Shown: piece by piece, positions 1 through 6,312 of the stretch
How positions within the stretch are numbered: the stretch's first letter is position 1
Layout: the number at the start of each line of letters is the position of its first letter
Origin: an uncultured Bacilli bacterium
Lineage (GTDB): Bacteria; Bacillota_I; Bacilli_A; RF39; UBA660
Length of the DNA stretch: 13,681 bases
Direction of reading: 5' to 3'
Assembly: GCA_934087065.1 (NCBI GenBank)
Contig: CAKOIS010000017.1
Span: forward strand, 1-13,681
Made by a program: the position numbers and the translations under genes
The notes under the pieces: generated by a model
The model's database searches: none
What the model was told of the DNA's origin: nothing
What the model saw: only the letters and a program-made list of their open reading frames with translations

Positions 1-146
1 TCCGTAAAAGTTATCGCAACATTCTTTGCTACTAAGTTTATATCTTTTGGGTTACCTATAACTCTTGCAGCAAAAAATGCTAAACTACAACTTATTGTTA
101 CTATAATTAAAGTTGTTACTACTACTCCTAAATCTATTTTTTTCAT
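1..146 (-). CDS. Hypothetical membrane-anchored or exported protein, 5' end only
   Basis: Only the first 48 codons are present; the gene runs off the left edge. The ATG at 146 follows a purine-rich AGAAGGGA ribosome binding site about 10 bases upstream. The product starts MKKIDLGVVV and has one hydrophobic stretch (residues about 6-26), so it is probably a signal peptide or N-terminal anchor with the rest outside the cell. There is a Cys at residue 20, but the bases around it (T-I-S-C) do not make a convincing lipobox. It lies downstream of gatB, but is separated from it by the gatB terminator, a tiny ORF and a terminator-like hairpin, so it is probably not simply part of the gatCAB operon. 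I do not recognise the family from this fragment. Confidence 0.6.
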   Translation of the reverse strand, partial: MKKIDLGVVVTTLIIVTISCSLAFFAARVIGNPKDINLVAKNVAITFT

Positions 147-177
147 TTTATATCATTCCCTTCTTTTTAAAGACACG

Positions 178-207
178 AAAAAATGGGTAGAATTATTCTA
201 TCCATTT
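178..207 (-). terminator. Terminator-like hairpin or possible attenuator
   Basis: A 12-bp inverted repeat with one mismatch (181-192 and 196-207) encloses a 3-base loop, and on the minus strand it is followed by six T. It lies between the tiny G-tract ORF (243-299) and the start codon at 146. No obvious promoter fits in the roughly 30 bases left before that start codon, so this could either end a short RNA or act as an attenuator in the leader of the downstream gene. Confidence 0.5.
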
Positions 208-242
208 AATTGCATATGAAAAACTATAGTTATTTATACTAT

Positions 243-299
243 TTAAATAACCCCCCCCCCATTTTGTAGTTTATTTTGTACTGAAAATGTATCTTTCAT
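243..299 (-). CDS. Tiny ORF (18 codons) containing a 10-G homopolymer
   Basis: The ATG at 299 has an AGGAG ribosome binding site (307-311) at good spacing and a promoter just upstream. The peptide would be MKDTFSVQNKLQNGGGVI. The three glycines come from a run of ten G (C10 at 251-260 on the plus strand), which is very unusual in DNA this AT-rich. Losing one G gives a stop two codons later. Gaining one G opens a frame of about 35 codons whose stop falls exactly in the loop (193-195) of the next hairpin. It may be a leader peptide with a slippage switch or a chance ORF; no family is recognisable. Confidence 0.35.
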   Translation of the reverse strand: MKDTFSVQNKLQNGGGVI

Positions 300-328
300 A
301 TGTTATCTCCTATCTTTGTTACATTAAA

Positions 329-357
329 ATGATATCAAAAAAAGTACTATTTTTCAA
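329..357 (-). promoter_or_regulatory. Probable promoter for the G-tract leader
   Basis: On the minus strand TTGAAA (352-357) and TATCAT (329-334) are separated by exactly 17 bases, with a TG one base before the -10 (extended -10). The -35 lies inside the gatB terminator. The predicted start is near 322, giving a short leader before the ATG at 299. Confidence 0.5.
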
Positions 358-364
358 GTACTTT
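337..364 (-). terminator. Rho-independent terminator of gatCAB
   Basis: Stem AAAGTACT/AGTACTTT (341-348 with 357-364) is followed on the minus strand by a run of T. It begins immediately after the gatB stop codon. A-runs on both sides make it potentially bidirectional. Confidence 0.75.
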
Positions 365-365
365 T

Positions 366-1787
366 CTATCTTTTATTAATTTCTTCACTAACAAGTTTAT
401 TTACTATACTTGGATTAGCTTTTCCTGACGTTACTTTAAGTGTTTGTCCTACAAAGAAACCTATTAAATTTGTTTTACCACTTTTATATTGTTCTAACTG
501 AGTTTGATTATTATCTAATACTTCATTAACCATTTTTCTTAAAGTATCCTCATCACTTATCTGCTCCATACCATGTTCTTTTACTATTACAAGTGGTTCT
601 TTTTCTTCTTCTAAAATCATATTAAATACTTGCTTAGCTTGTTCTGTACTTATAGTATTATTTTCTACTAACTTAATCATATCACTTAACATTTTAGGTT
701 TCATATATATATCATCAATAGATTTATTTGTTTGATTTAAGTAACCAAGTAATCTTGTAATAATATAGTTACTTGCTTGTACTGGGTTAGTGTCTAAACT
801 AAGCATTTCTTCAAAGAAATCACTTATATTTTTATCTCTTACAAGAGTTTTAGCATCCTTTTTAGATATTCCTAAACTTATATATTTGTTAATTCTTTCT
901 ATTGGAAGTGTTGGGATACTCTTCTTTATCTCATTAATAAACTCACTTGTTAATTCTACAGTTGGTATATTAGGTTCAATATAATATCTATAATCAATCG
1001 CGTCTACTTTATCTCTCATAGAAACAGTTTTCTTTTCAGTATCCACCCATCTACGAGTTTCTTGTCTAATAGTCCCACCATTCAAAATAGTTTCTGTTTG
1101 GTCTTTTATTTCAAAATCTAATACTTCTCTTACTGTACTAAATGAATTTATATTTTTTATTTCTCTTCTAGTTCCAAGAGTAGTACTACCCTTTTCTTTC
1201 ATTGAAATATTAACATCCACCCTAAGTTGACCTTTCTCGTTTGATGCTTCACTTATCCCTATATACTTAATTATCATTCTTAAGTTTTCCAAAAATTCTA
1301 TAGTCTCATCAATATTAGTAAATACTGGTTCTGTTACTATTTCTATAAGCGGTACTCCAGCACGATTATAATCAATCAAGCTATAAGTGCTTTCATGTGT
1401 CATTGAAGCTGAGTCTTCTTCTAGATGTATTTGATGTATGTAACAGTGTTTTATTTCATTATTTATTTCTATATCAAGGCAACCATTCTTACCGAAAGGC
1501 TTAGTCATTTGAGTAAGTTGGTATCCTTTAGGTAAATCTGGATAATAATAGTTTTTTCTATCAAATAACACTTCGTTAGGAATTTCACAGTTTAAAGCTA
1601 AAGCAAGTTTAATAGCTTTTCTTATTCCTTCAACATTTGGTCTTGGTAAAGTTCCAGGTAAAGCTAAGTCCATCTCACTTATGTTTGTATTAGCAAAAGT
1701 TGTATATGCGTTATTACTTCCTGAAAACATCTTACTTTTAGTGTTTAACTCACAATGTATTTCTAATCCTATTGTTGGCTCTAGCAT
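366..1787 (-). CDS. gatB: Asp-tRNA(Asn)/Glu-tRNA(Gln) amidotransferase subunit B
   Basis: This is the tRNA-binding, phosphorylating subunit of the cytoplasmic GatCAB complex. The complex activates mischarged Glu-tRNA(Gln) or Asp-tRNA(Asn) and amidates it with ammonia made by GatA. The 473 residues match the usual bacterial length. The N-terminus IGLEIHCEL, the segment around residues 76-93 (DRKNYYYPDLPKGYQLTQ) and the family signature near 138-154 (IDYNRAGVPLIEIVTEP) belong to the GatB kinase core. The C-terminal third is the helical and YqeY-like tRNA-binding region, ending with the typical GQTLKVTSGKANP. The ATG overlaps the gatA stop by 7 bases, indicating translational coupling, with a GGGGTG ribosome binding site inside gatA. 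The gene ends in TAG directly followed by a terminator. Confidence 0.97.
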   Translation of the reverse strand: MLEPTIGLEIHCELNTKSKMFSGSNNAYTTFANTNISEMDLALPGTLPRPNVEGIRKAIKLALALNCEIPNEVLFDRKNYYYPDLPKGYQLTQMTKPFGKNGCLDIEINNEIKHCYIHQIHLEEDSASMTHESTYSLIDYNRAGVPLIEIVTEPVFTNIDETIEFLENLRMIIKYIGISEASNEKGQLRVDVNISMKEKGSTTLGTRREIKNINSFSTVREVLDFEIKDQTETILNGGTIRQETRRWVDTEKKTVSMRDKVDAIDYRYYIEPNIPTVELTSEFINEIKKSIPTLPIERINKYISLGISKKDAKTLVRDKNISDFFEEMLSLDTNPVQASNYIITRLLGYLNQTNKSIDDIYMKPKMLSDMIKLVENNTISTEQAKQVFNMILEEEKEPLVIVKEHGMEQISDEDTLRKMVNEVLDNNQTQLEQYKSGKTNLIGFFVGQTLKVTSGKANPSIVNKLVSEEINKR

Positions 1788-3223
1788 ATTTTCACCCCAC
1801 TTTTCATATCTTTATAGTTCATAGTACTTTCTATTGCATAAGCAATACTTAAACATTTTAAATCTTCTTTTTGTTTACAAGTTATTGATAAACCTATTGG
1901 CATATTGTTTACAAAACCATTTGGAATACTTATACTAGGATATCCACCAAAGTTACCTATACACAAATGGTTTTCCAAGATTAAGTATTCACTACTTAAT
2001 CTATCAGGTTCTGTTTCAGGATTAATTTTAGGTGCAATACTTCCACTAGTTGGTAGTATTAATGCGTCATAACTATTAAATAATTCATTTATTTTAGATA
2101 CTATCATATTTCTTGCTCTTTTGGCATTAATAAATAATTTCTCTTGATTTTCTCTTTCTAGAATATAACTACCTATAACAAATCTTCTTTTAATCATTTC
2201 AGCAAATCCTTTAGTTCTAGTATTCATCATTATTTCTTCAGGGGTATTACCTTCCATTCTATTACCAAAAATGAAACCTGTTAAATTACTATTATTACTT
2301 GTACTTTCTGCACAACTGATTATAAAGTATACTGGATATATACACTCAAGTAAAGTTTTATCAATTGATACTTCTTCAATAATAGCACCTCTAGACTTTA
2401 AGTCTTCTATTTGCTTATAGAACACATCTAATATGTCTAGAGTTTCAGGGTTGTTTTGATATAAACTCTTATCCACAACTTCTTTAATATAGAAGAACTT
2501 CTTTCCTGTTAAATCAGTACTTAAATTTTCACTATAATTAACACTATCACTTTCTAGTGTAGTCATATCCATCTTGTCTTTTCCTTTTAGTATATCTGTT
2601 ATAGTTGCCACATCTTTTACATTTCTTGCAAATATTCCTACATGGTCTAAACTACTTGCAAATGGAAACAAACCATATCTGCTAACACGTCCATATGTTG
2701 GTTTAAAACCTACTACACCACAGTAACTAGCTGGCTTTCTTACTGAATCTCCTGTATCACTTCCTATACTAAATGGTACTATCCCGCGTGAAACTACAAC
2801 CGCACTTCCTGCACTTGACCCACCACTTATTCTAGTTGTATCCCATGGGTTTCTTACTATTCCTGTGTGTCCAGTAAGTCCACTTCCTCCCATAGCTAAC
2901 TCATCTAACACAGTTTTTCCAACCAAAACAGCACCAGCGTTTTTTAGTTTTTTATAAACAGTGCTATCATAAGGCGGAACATAATCTTTTAATATATTAC
3001 TTGAACCAGTTGTAAGAATTCCTTTTGTACTAAAGTTATCTTTAAGTGCATAAGGTACACCATTAATTAAACTATCACTTTCTACGTGCTCATACTTATC
3101 CATAATTGTAACATAAGGATTTAGCTCTTGCATAACATTTTTTGAATTATAAACAGCATCTTTAAATAAATCTTCACTGCTTATATTATTCTTCATTTTT
3201 TCTAAACATTCTTCTATATTCAT
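1781..3223 (-). CDS. gatA: Asp-tRNA(Asn)/Glu-tRNA(Gln) amidotransferase subunit A
   Basis: This amidase-signature subunit hydrolyses glutamine and channels ammonia to GatB. The Ser-cisSer-Lys triad can be placed by family motifs: Lys61 (ALKDN), Ser136 (GGSSAGS) and nucleophile Ser160 (GSDTGDSVRKPAS). Their spacings (75 and 24 residues) equal those I recall for the well-studied Staphylococcus enzyme (Lys79, Ser154, Ser178). The loop around the nucleophile reads GDSVRKP, where most GatA proteins have GGSIRQP. I associate this variant with Mollicutes-like lineages, so it may be a lineage marker rather than a defect. Length is 480 residues, normal for the family. Its ATG shares one base with the gatC stop (TAATG), and its own end overlaps gatB, so the three genes are translated as one coupled unit. 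Confidence 0.97.
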   Translation of the reverse strand: MNIEECLEKMKNNISSEDLFKDAVYNSKNVMQELNPYVTIMDKYEHVESDSLINGVPYALKDNFSTKGILTTGSSNILKDYVPPYDSTVYKKLKNAGAVLVGKTVLDELAMGGSGLTGHTGIVRNPWDTTRISGGSSAGSAVVVSRGIVPFSIGSDTGDSVRKPASYCGVVGFKPTYGRVSRYGLFPFASSLDHVGIFARNVKDVATITDILKGKDKMDMTTLESDSVNYSENLSTDLTGKKFFYIKEVVDKSLYQNNPETLDILDVFYKQIEDLKSRGAIIEEVSIDKTLLECIYPVYFIISCAESTSNNSNLTGFIFGNRMEGNTPEEIMMNTRTKGFAEMIKRRFVIGSYILERENQEKLFINAKRARNMIVSKINELFNSYDALILPTSGSIAPKINPETEPDRLSSEYLILENHLCIGNFGGYPSISIPNGFVNNMPIGLSITCKQKEDLKCLSIAYAIESTMNYKDMKSGVKIC

Positions 3224-3513
3224 TATTCCACCACCTTAGGTACTTTTACTCTATCACTCATTTTATCTTTAGCATTACTAAGTGCGTCACTCACACTTAT
3301 CTCATCGTCTACCACGTCTTCTCTTAAATACGAACTTTCTAACTTAAAAGGAAAACTCATAGGTTCGTAGTCTTTAAGTCCTTCAATTTCACTTATTTTA
3401 TCTACTTGTTTTAAAAGTATTTCAAATTCACTTTGTAAAGTAGTGTACTCACTCTCTTCCATAGTAAACTCTAACTTTTTAGCATAATCTTTTAATTTTT
3501 CTATAGGTATCAT
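3223..3513 (-). CDS. gatC: Asp-tRNA(Asn)/Glu-tRNA(Gln) amidotransferase subunit C
   Basis: This is the small stabilising subunit that wraps around GatA and anchors it to GatB. The product has 96 residues, the usual length. It opens with a helical segment (IEKLKDYAKKLEFTMEE), followed by the conserved pattern of a second helix and an extended tail with the PMSFPF... and LREDVV...ISVSDALSNA elements typical of GatC (compare the common LREDEV...ALANAP). It is first in the gatC-gatA-gatB order. The ATG is preceded by AAGGA at suitable spacing, and an extended -10 promoter candidate lies upstream. Confidence 0.93.
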   Translation of the reverse strand: MIPIEKLKDYAKKLEFTMEESEYTTLQSEFEILLKQVDKISEIEGLKDYEPMSFPFKLESSYLREDVVDDEISVSDALSNAKDKMSDRVKVPKVVE

Positions 3514-3539
3514 TTATATTCCTTCTTTCTTATATTTAA

Positions 3540-3568
3540 ATAATAGCATATTTTAAAGATTTTTTAAA
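3540..3568 (-). promoter_or_regulatory. Possible gatCAB promoter (extended -10)
   Basis: On the minus strand TGC-TATTAT (3540-3548) forms an extended -10 element, with TTTAAA 17 bases upstream (3563-3568). Transcription would start near 3533, about 20 bases before gatC. The -35 match is weak. Confidence 0.4.
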
Positions 3569-3575
3569 TACAAAA

Positions 3576-3607
3576 TGATAGTTTATTCTTCATTTTGTAA
3601 ACTATCA
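3576..3607 (-). terminator. Hairpin over the end of the LTA synthase gene
   Basis: TGATAGTTT (3576-3584) pairs with AAACTATCA (3599-3607) and can be extended by outer AATACAA/TTGTATT arms. It spans the stop codon at 3583. The sequence after it on the minus strand is only moderately T-rich, so it may be a weak terminator or an mRNA 3' stabiliser. Confidence 0.4.
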
Positions 3608-5574
3608 TTGTATTCTTTAATCTTTTCTTCTAGATAATTAAAGTAATTCATTTTAATTGCAGAAGTACTTATTGTTAGCTTATCTGTTATTTTAGTATTT
3701 ACTTCATTTACTTCTTCTACAGTATATTCTTTATCAGAAAAGTATTTTATAGAACTTGTACTTGCATTATAGTAAGCAAGTTCGTTTTTCCATGAACCAT
3801 CAGCAAATACTACTCTAGACTGATAAGTATCACTAAATAAGTCTGTTCCCATATATAGTCTTGGGTCATATTCTATACCCATTAAGTTTGCAAGTGTTGG
3901 AATTATATTTATGTATGAAGTATATTCTGTATACTCTTCACTCTTTATAGATGGATTATATATTACAAAAGGTGTTCTCTCAGCTTCATAATCATCAAAA
4001 TCTCCATCTAAAAATTCACTTAAATAGTCGTCTTTCAAGCCATATGGATAATGGTCTGCAGTTAATACAATTACAGTATCTTCTAGTACTTGTTTTTCTT
4101 CTAAGTTATCTAAAAGTATTCCAAGAGCATTATCTAAAACTTTCATTTTACTAAAGTATCTACTTACAGGTGTACTGTATCCCATTTTTTCATATTCTTC
4201 TTTATACAAATCTCCATAATAACTACTCTTTATATATGGTTGATGTGTTGTAACTGTTGTAAAAAATGCCATGAATGGACTATTATAGTCAGTGTTAAGT
4301 AAATTATCTAGTGCATTTGTAAAGAACACTTCATCACTAGGCCACTCACCATATACCCCTTTTATAGTCATATTTAAATCATCTATATCTAAAAACTGTC
4401 CACTACCCATATTTGAATGAATTGTATTTCTGTAGTAATACCACTCAGTATAATCATGATAACTTCTTGTAGTATATCCTGCATTATTAAATAAGCCAAA
4501 TATACTTTCAAAATATGTATTGTTCTTATATGTATTTGATGTACAAGTATTGTATATTGAATATAAACCAGTCATTAAACTAAACTCATTATTTCCAGTA
4601 GCACATGAGTTTCTTGGACTATAGTTATTTGTCCAGTGCCAACCATTTGAATACATCTTATAAAAGTTAGGAAACAACTCTTCATTAATTATTCCGTTAT
4701 TAACGCTTTCCATAAGTATTACTATTACATTTTTACCCTTAAACATTCCAGTATAATCATTATAGTCAGTTACTTCTTGATTAGCAAAGTAAGTATTAAG
4801 TTTACTATATTTGCTACTATCTTCTTTACTAAGATTATCAAGTACTGGGCTCACTTCCCTTTTTACTACAGGTTTAGTTTCATGAGTATTTTTACTTACA
4901 TCTACTGTCTCAGTTACAGGAAATATCATTGTTTTTAAATCAACTAACCCAAATACAACAGGTCCAAATTCATGAACGGCTATTGTAGGCACACTTGGAT
5001 TTTTGATTAATGCTAAGTTACTCTTTGTTTGAAATTTATTTTGCATAAAGTCTAACTTTAAAGTTAAATAATAACTTACAAAACTTAAAACGAATACACC
5101 TAATAATATAAAGTATTTTTTATTAAAATTTATTTTACTAAAAGTACCCTTCTTCTTTAAATAGATATAGTATACAATACTTAGTATAAATGGTATGTAT
5201 ATTAAGTGATATGTCCACTTAAATGTAGTTAAATAGTCTTTAATGTAATCTACAACCGCACCAAATTGGTTACTTGTATGAAATGATATGTAAACCCCTA
5301 AAAAGTTAATGAAGCCCAGTTGTAACCAGCAATATACTGTATACAAAAATATAAATGCTAAAGTTACTATAGTTCTTACTTTTCTCTTTTTAAATAAGTT
5401 TGATATAAACGTAATGATTATACCAAATATTAAAGAACTAAAGAATATCCTTAATGTACTATAACTAAGTATATTAAAGTTATTTAATGCTTTAAAAAGC
5501 ACTTCTATAATAAAAATTATTAATGTATTAAATATTAAATTAGTTATAAAATTATCTTCTAAAAATCTCTTCAT
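3583..5574 (-). CDS. LTA synthase family sulfatase-fold membrane enzyme (LtaS-like)
   Basis: The enzyme should polymerise glycerol phosphate, or transfer a related phospho-group, from phosphatidylglycerol on the outer membrane face. Numbered from the chosen start (663 residues), five membrane segments lie near 11-28, 42-60, 68-90, 120-138 and 154-172, as in LtaS. An extracellular sulfatase-fold domain follows from about 275. Family-type residues are Glu289 (ILMES), the probable nucleophile Thr326 (CATGNNEF), His444 (TTHQPY) and Asp507-His508 (TADHYPYG). An upstream in-frame GTG at 5646 would add 24 residues, but it has no ribosome binding site. ATG 5574 has AGGA/GGAG just before it and a TGTTATTAT promoter element slightly upstream. 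The nucleophile context ATGNNE differs from the usual KTSDAE of LtaS, so the exact product could be a relative (LTA primase or phosphoglycerol transferase). Confidence 0.85.
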   Translation of the reverse strand: MKRFLEDNFITNLIFNTLIIFIIEVLFKALNNFNILSYSTLRIFFSSLIFGIIITFISNLFKKRKVRTIVTLAFIFLYTVYCWLQLGFINFLGVYISFHTSNQFGAVVDYIKDYLTTFKWTYHLIYIPFILSIVYYIYLKKKGTFSKINFNKKYFILLGVFVLSFVSYYLTLKLDFMQNKFQTKSNLALIKNPSVPTIAVHEFGPVVFGLVDLKTMIFPVTETVDVSKNTHETKPVVKREVSPVLDNLSKEDSSKYSKLNTYFANQEVTDYNDYTGMFKGKNVIVILMESVNNGIINEELFPNFYKMYSNGWHWTNNYSPRNSCATGNNEFSLMTGLYSIYNTCTSNTYKNNTYFESIFGLFNNAGYTTRSYHDYTEWYYYRNTIHSNMGSGQFLDIDDLNMTIKGVYGEWPSDEVFFTNALDNLLNTDYNSPFMAFFTTVTTHQPYIKSSYYGDLYKEEYEKMGYSTPVSRYFSKMKVLDNALGILLDNLEEKQVLEDTVIVLTADHYPYGLKDDYLSEFLDGDFDDYEAERTPFVIYNPSIKSEEYTEYTSYINIIPTLANLMGIEYDPRLYMGTDLFSDTYQSRVVFADGSWKNELAYYNASTSSIKYFSDKEYTVEEVNEVNTKITDKLTISTSAIKMNYFNYLEEKIKEYNDSLQNEE

Positions 5575-5596
5575 ACTCCACTTCCTACAAGTAAAT

Positions 5597-5605
5597 ATAA
5601 TAACA
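5597..5605 (-). promoter_or_regulatory. Possible extended -10 promoter of the LtaS-like gene
   Basis: TGT-TATTAT on the minus strand lies about 23 bases upstream of the preferred start codon. The -35 region 17 bases further up (TGGAAG) is weak. If real, it excludes the longer GTG start at 5646. Confidence 0.35.
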
Positions 5606-5669
5606 CATTTCACATATAACTTCCAGTGCTTTTTATGAATTTTCACAAACTTTTTTATTTAAAAAATTC

Positions 5670-5698
5670 TTGTATAATTTATAAAAATGTAATACAAT
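5670..5698 (+). promoter_or_regulatory. Promoter of antisense RNA copy A
   Basis: TTGTAT (5670-5675), 17 bases, TACAAT (5693-5698) on the plus strand. Start predicted near 5705. Confidence 0.7.
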
Positions 5699-5704
5699 AT
5701 AAAT

Positions 5705-5781
5705 GTAAGGAGCATTCAGTTGCTGAATGTCTACCCAACTATGTAAGCGACATTTACCCCAAAGGGTAAGTGTCTGTTTTA
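5705..5781 (+). ncRNA. Candidate antitoxin-like antisense RNA, copy A
   Basis: A plus-strand unit of about 75 nt, opposite to all neighbouring genes. It starts after a good promoter, folds into a 7-bp hairpin (CATTCAG-TTG-CTGAATG) and ends in the stem GACATTTACCC/GGGTAAGTGTC (5749-5759 with 5764-5774) followed by TGTTTT. The stem contains a pair that is U-G in plus-strand RNA but A-C in minus-strand RNA, so it folds better in this direction. Being nearly identical to copy B, it could act in trans on the intact peptide mRNA. Confidence 0.6.
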
Positions 5782-5852
5782 ATAATGACTAGTATTATTG
5801 CTAGCACTATTAAAATGACAATCACTTTATTTAGTAATTTTAATATATTTTT
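5754..5852 (-). pseudogene. Start-less remnant of the small hydrophobic peptide gene
   Basis: Thirty-two codons, open from an upstream TGA (5853-5855) to TAA, match residues about 5-36 of the intact peptide at 5965-6075. Both share LAI(I/M)LVIIKTDTYPL. There is no ATG and no ribosome binding site; the only alternative start is a GTG at 5825 without one. The KTDTYPL end lies over the antisense terminator stem, so RNA structure alone may preserve it. The hydrophobic part outside the stem is also still similar, which suggests a fairly recent duplication. Confidence 0.65.
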
Positions 5853-5879
5853 TCAAAAGCTTTTTAATTAAAAAAATTC

Positions 5880-5908
5880 TTGCATAATTTATAAAAATGT
5901 AATACAAT
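5880..5908 (+). promoter_or_regulatory. Promoter of antisense RNA copy B
   Basis: TTGCAT (5880-5885), 17 bases, TACAAT (5903-5908) on the plus strand. The spacer is identical to that of copy A. Start predicted near 5915. Confidence 0.7.
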
Positions 5909-5914
5909 ATAAAT

Positions 5915-5991
5915 GTAAGGAGCATTCAGTTACTGAATGTCTACCTAATATGTATTAGCGACATTTACCTCAGCGGGTAAGTGTCTGTTTT
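5915..5991 (+). ncRNA. Candidate antitoxin antisense RNA, copy B
   Basis: A plus-strand RNA of about 75 nt complementary to the 3' end of the small peptide mRNA. It has a CATTCAG/CTGAATG hairpin (5923-5939), then the terminator stem GACATTTACC/GGTAAGTGTC (5960-5969 with 5976-5985) followed by TGTTTT. The terminator stem overlaps the last codons and stop of the peptide gene. A convergent, 3'-overlapping antisense RNA with its own promoter is the classic layout of Gram-positive type I toxin-antitoxin loci. I do not recognise a named family. Confidence 0.65.
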
Positions 5992-6075
5992 AATAATAAC
6001 TAACATAATTGCTAGTATTATTAAAACGATAATCAATCTGTTAAGTACTTTTATTATAAATTTCCTCTTCTTCAT
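5965..6075 (-). CDS. Small hydrophobic peptide, candidate type I toxin
   Basis: A 36-residue peptide with a basic N-terminus (MKKRKF), one membrane segment (about residues 12-28, rich in Ile/Leu/Val) and a polar tail IKTDTYPLR. This is the build of membrane-acting type I toxins. The ribosome binding site AGGAGGT lies 7 bases before the ATG, and the promoter 100 bases upstream is perfect consensus. A candidate antisense RNA overlaps the 3' end. I infer the toxin role from layout and peptide type; the sequence does not match Fst, TxpA or the holin-like toxins as I remember them. The leader of about 80 bases separating promoter and start fits translational control of the mRNA. Confidence 0.7.
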   Translation of the reverse strand: MKKRKFIIKVLNRLIIVLIILAIMLVIIKTDTYPLR

Positions 6076-6118
6076 GACTACCACCTCCTTTTTTTTCAAC
6101 CAAGTTCCCCTGATTTAC

Positions 6119-6154
6119 TTAAGGTCGGTAGACACCCAGCACTTCCTGCTCCAT
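6119..6154 (-). promoter_or_regulatory. Structured 5' leader of the small peptide mRNA
   Basis: The predicted transcript starts about 6154, at or next to an AUG that opens an 11-codon frame (MEQEVLGVYRP). The leader has the same ordered elements as the start of the antisense RNAs, GGAGCA ... TGTCTACC, separated by 12 or 13 bases. It can therefore pair with the 3' part of its own mRNA, which carries GGTAGACA ... TGCTCC. Such 5'-3' pairing is known from several type I toxin mRNAs. Whether the 11-codon frame is translated is unknown. Confidence 0.45.
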
Positions 6155-6160
6155 GTTAAC

Positions 6161-6189
6161 ATTATAACGTAATTAATAAGTTATGTCAA
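6161..6189 (-). promoter_or_regulatory. Consensus sigma-A promoter of the small peptide gene
   Basis: On the minus strand TTGACA (6184-6189), 17 bases, TATAAT (6161-6166): a perfect consensus promoter and the best one in the window. So strong a promoter for a 36-residue membrane peptide implies tight post-transcriptional control. Confidence 0.9.
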
Positions 6190-6272
6190 TAGAAAAAACG
6201 AATATTTTTTTGCGTATTTTTTATTGTATTATTTATAGTGCAAAATGCATTTTTAATGAAAATATGGCATAT

Positions 6273-6309
6273 AAAAAATCAAATACCATTTGTGATATTT
6301 GATTTTTTT
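6273..6309 (-). terminator. Rho-independent terminator of uvrB
   Basis: AATCAAATA (6277-6285) pairs with TATTTGATT (6296-6304), flanked by A and T runs on both sides. It starts just after the uvrB stop and could work in both directions. Confidence 0.8.
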
Positions 6310-6312
6310 GTT

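Larger units (their letters stand above)
5660..6040. repeat. Imperfect tandem duplication, period about 210 bases
   Basis: The block from about 5660 to 5850 recurs at about 5870 to 6060. Almost identical stretches include the promoter (TTGTAT/TTGCAT ... TACAAT), the GGAGCATTCAG hairpin, the GACATTTACC terminator and the part encoding KTDTYPL. Divergence grows towards the right end of each copy. Each copy holds a plus-strand antisense RNA unit and the 3' part of a minus-strand peptide gene. Only the right copy is joined to a ribosome binding site and start codon. Confidence 0.85.

Noticed and set aside
251..260. C10/G10 run as a plain sequencing artefact
   Set aside because: Cannot be excluded as to exact length, but the run lies inside an ORF with promoter and ribosome binding site, so it was kept as a finding.
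5583..5646. Longer N-terminus of the LtaS-like protein from GTG 5646
   Set aside because: No ribosome binding site, and it would lie upstream of the probable promoter; ATG 5574 has a good site and begins directly before the first membrane helix.
5650..6060. CRISPR or insertion sequence origin of the tandem repeats
   Set aside because: There are only two long imperfect copies, each holding a promoter and terminator; no short regular repeats, no spacers, no transposase.
5981..6172. Plus-strand 63-codon ORF over the toxin-like locus
   Set aside because: It is antisense to the small peptide gene and its leader, with no ribosome binding site; a shadow frame.
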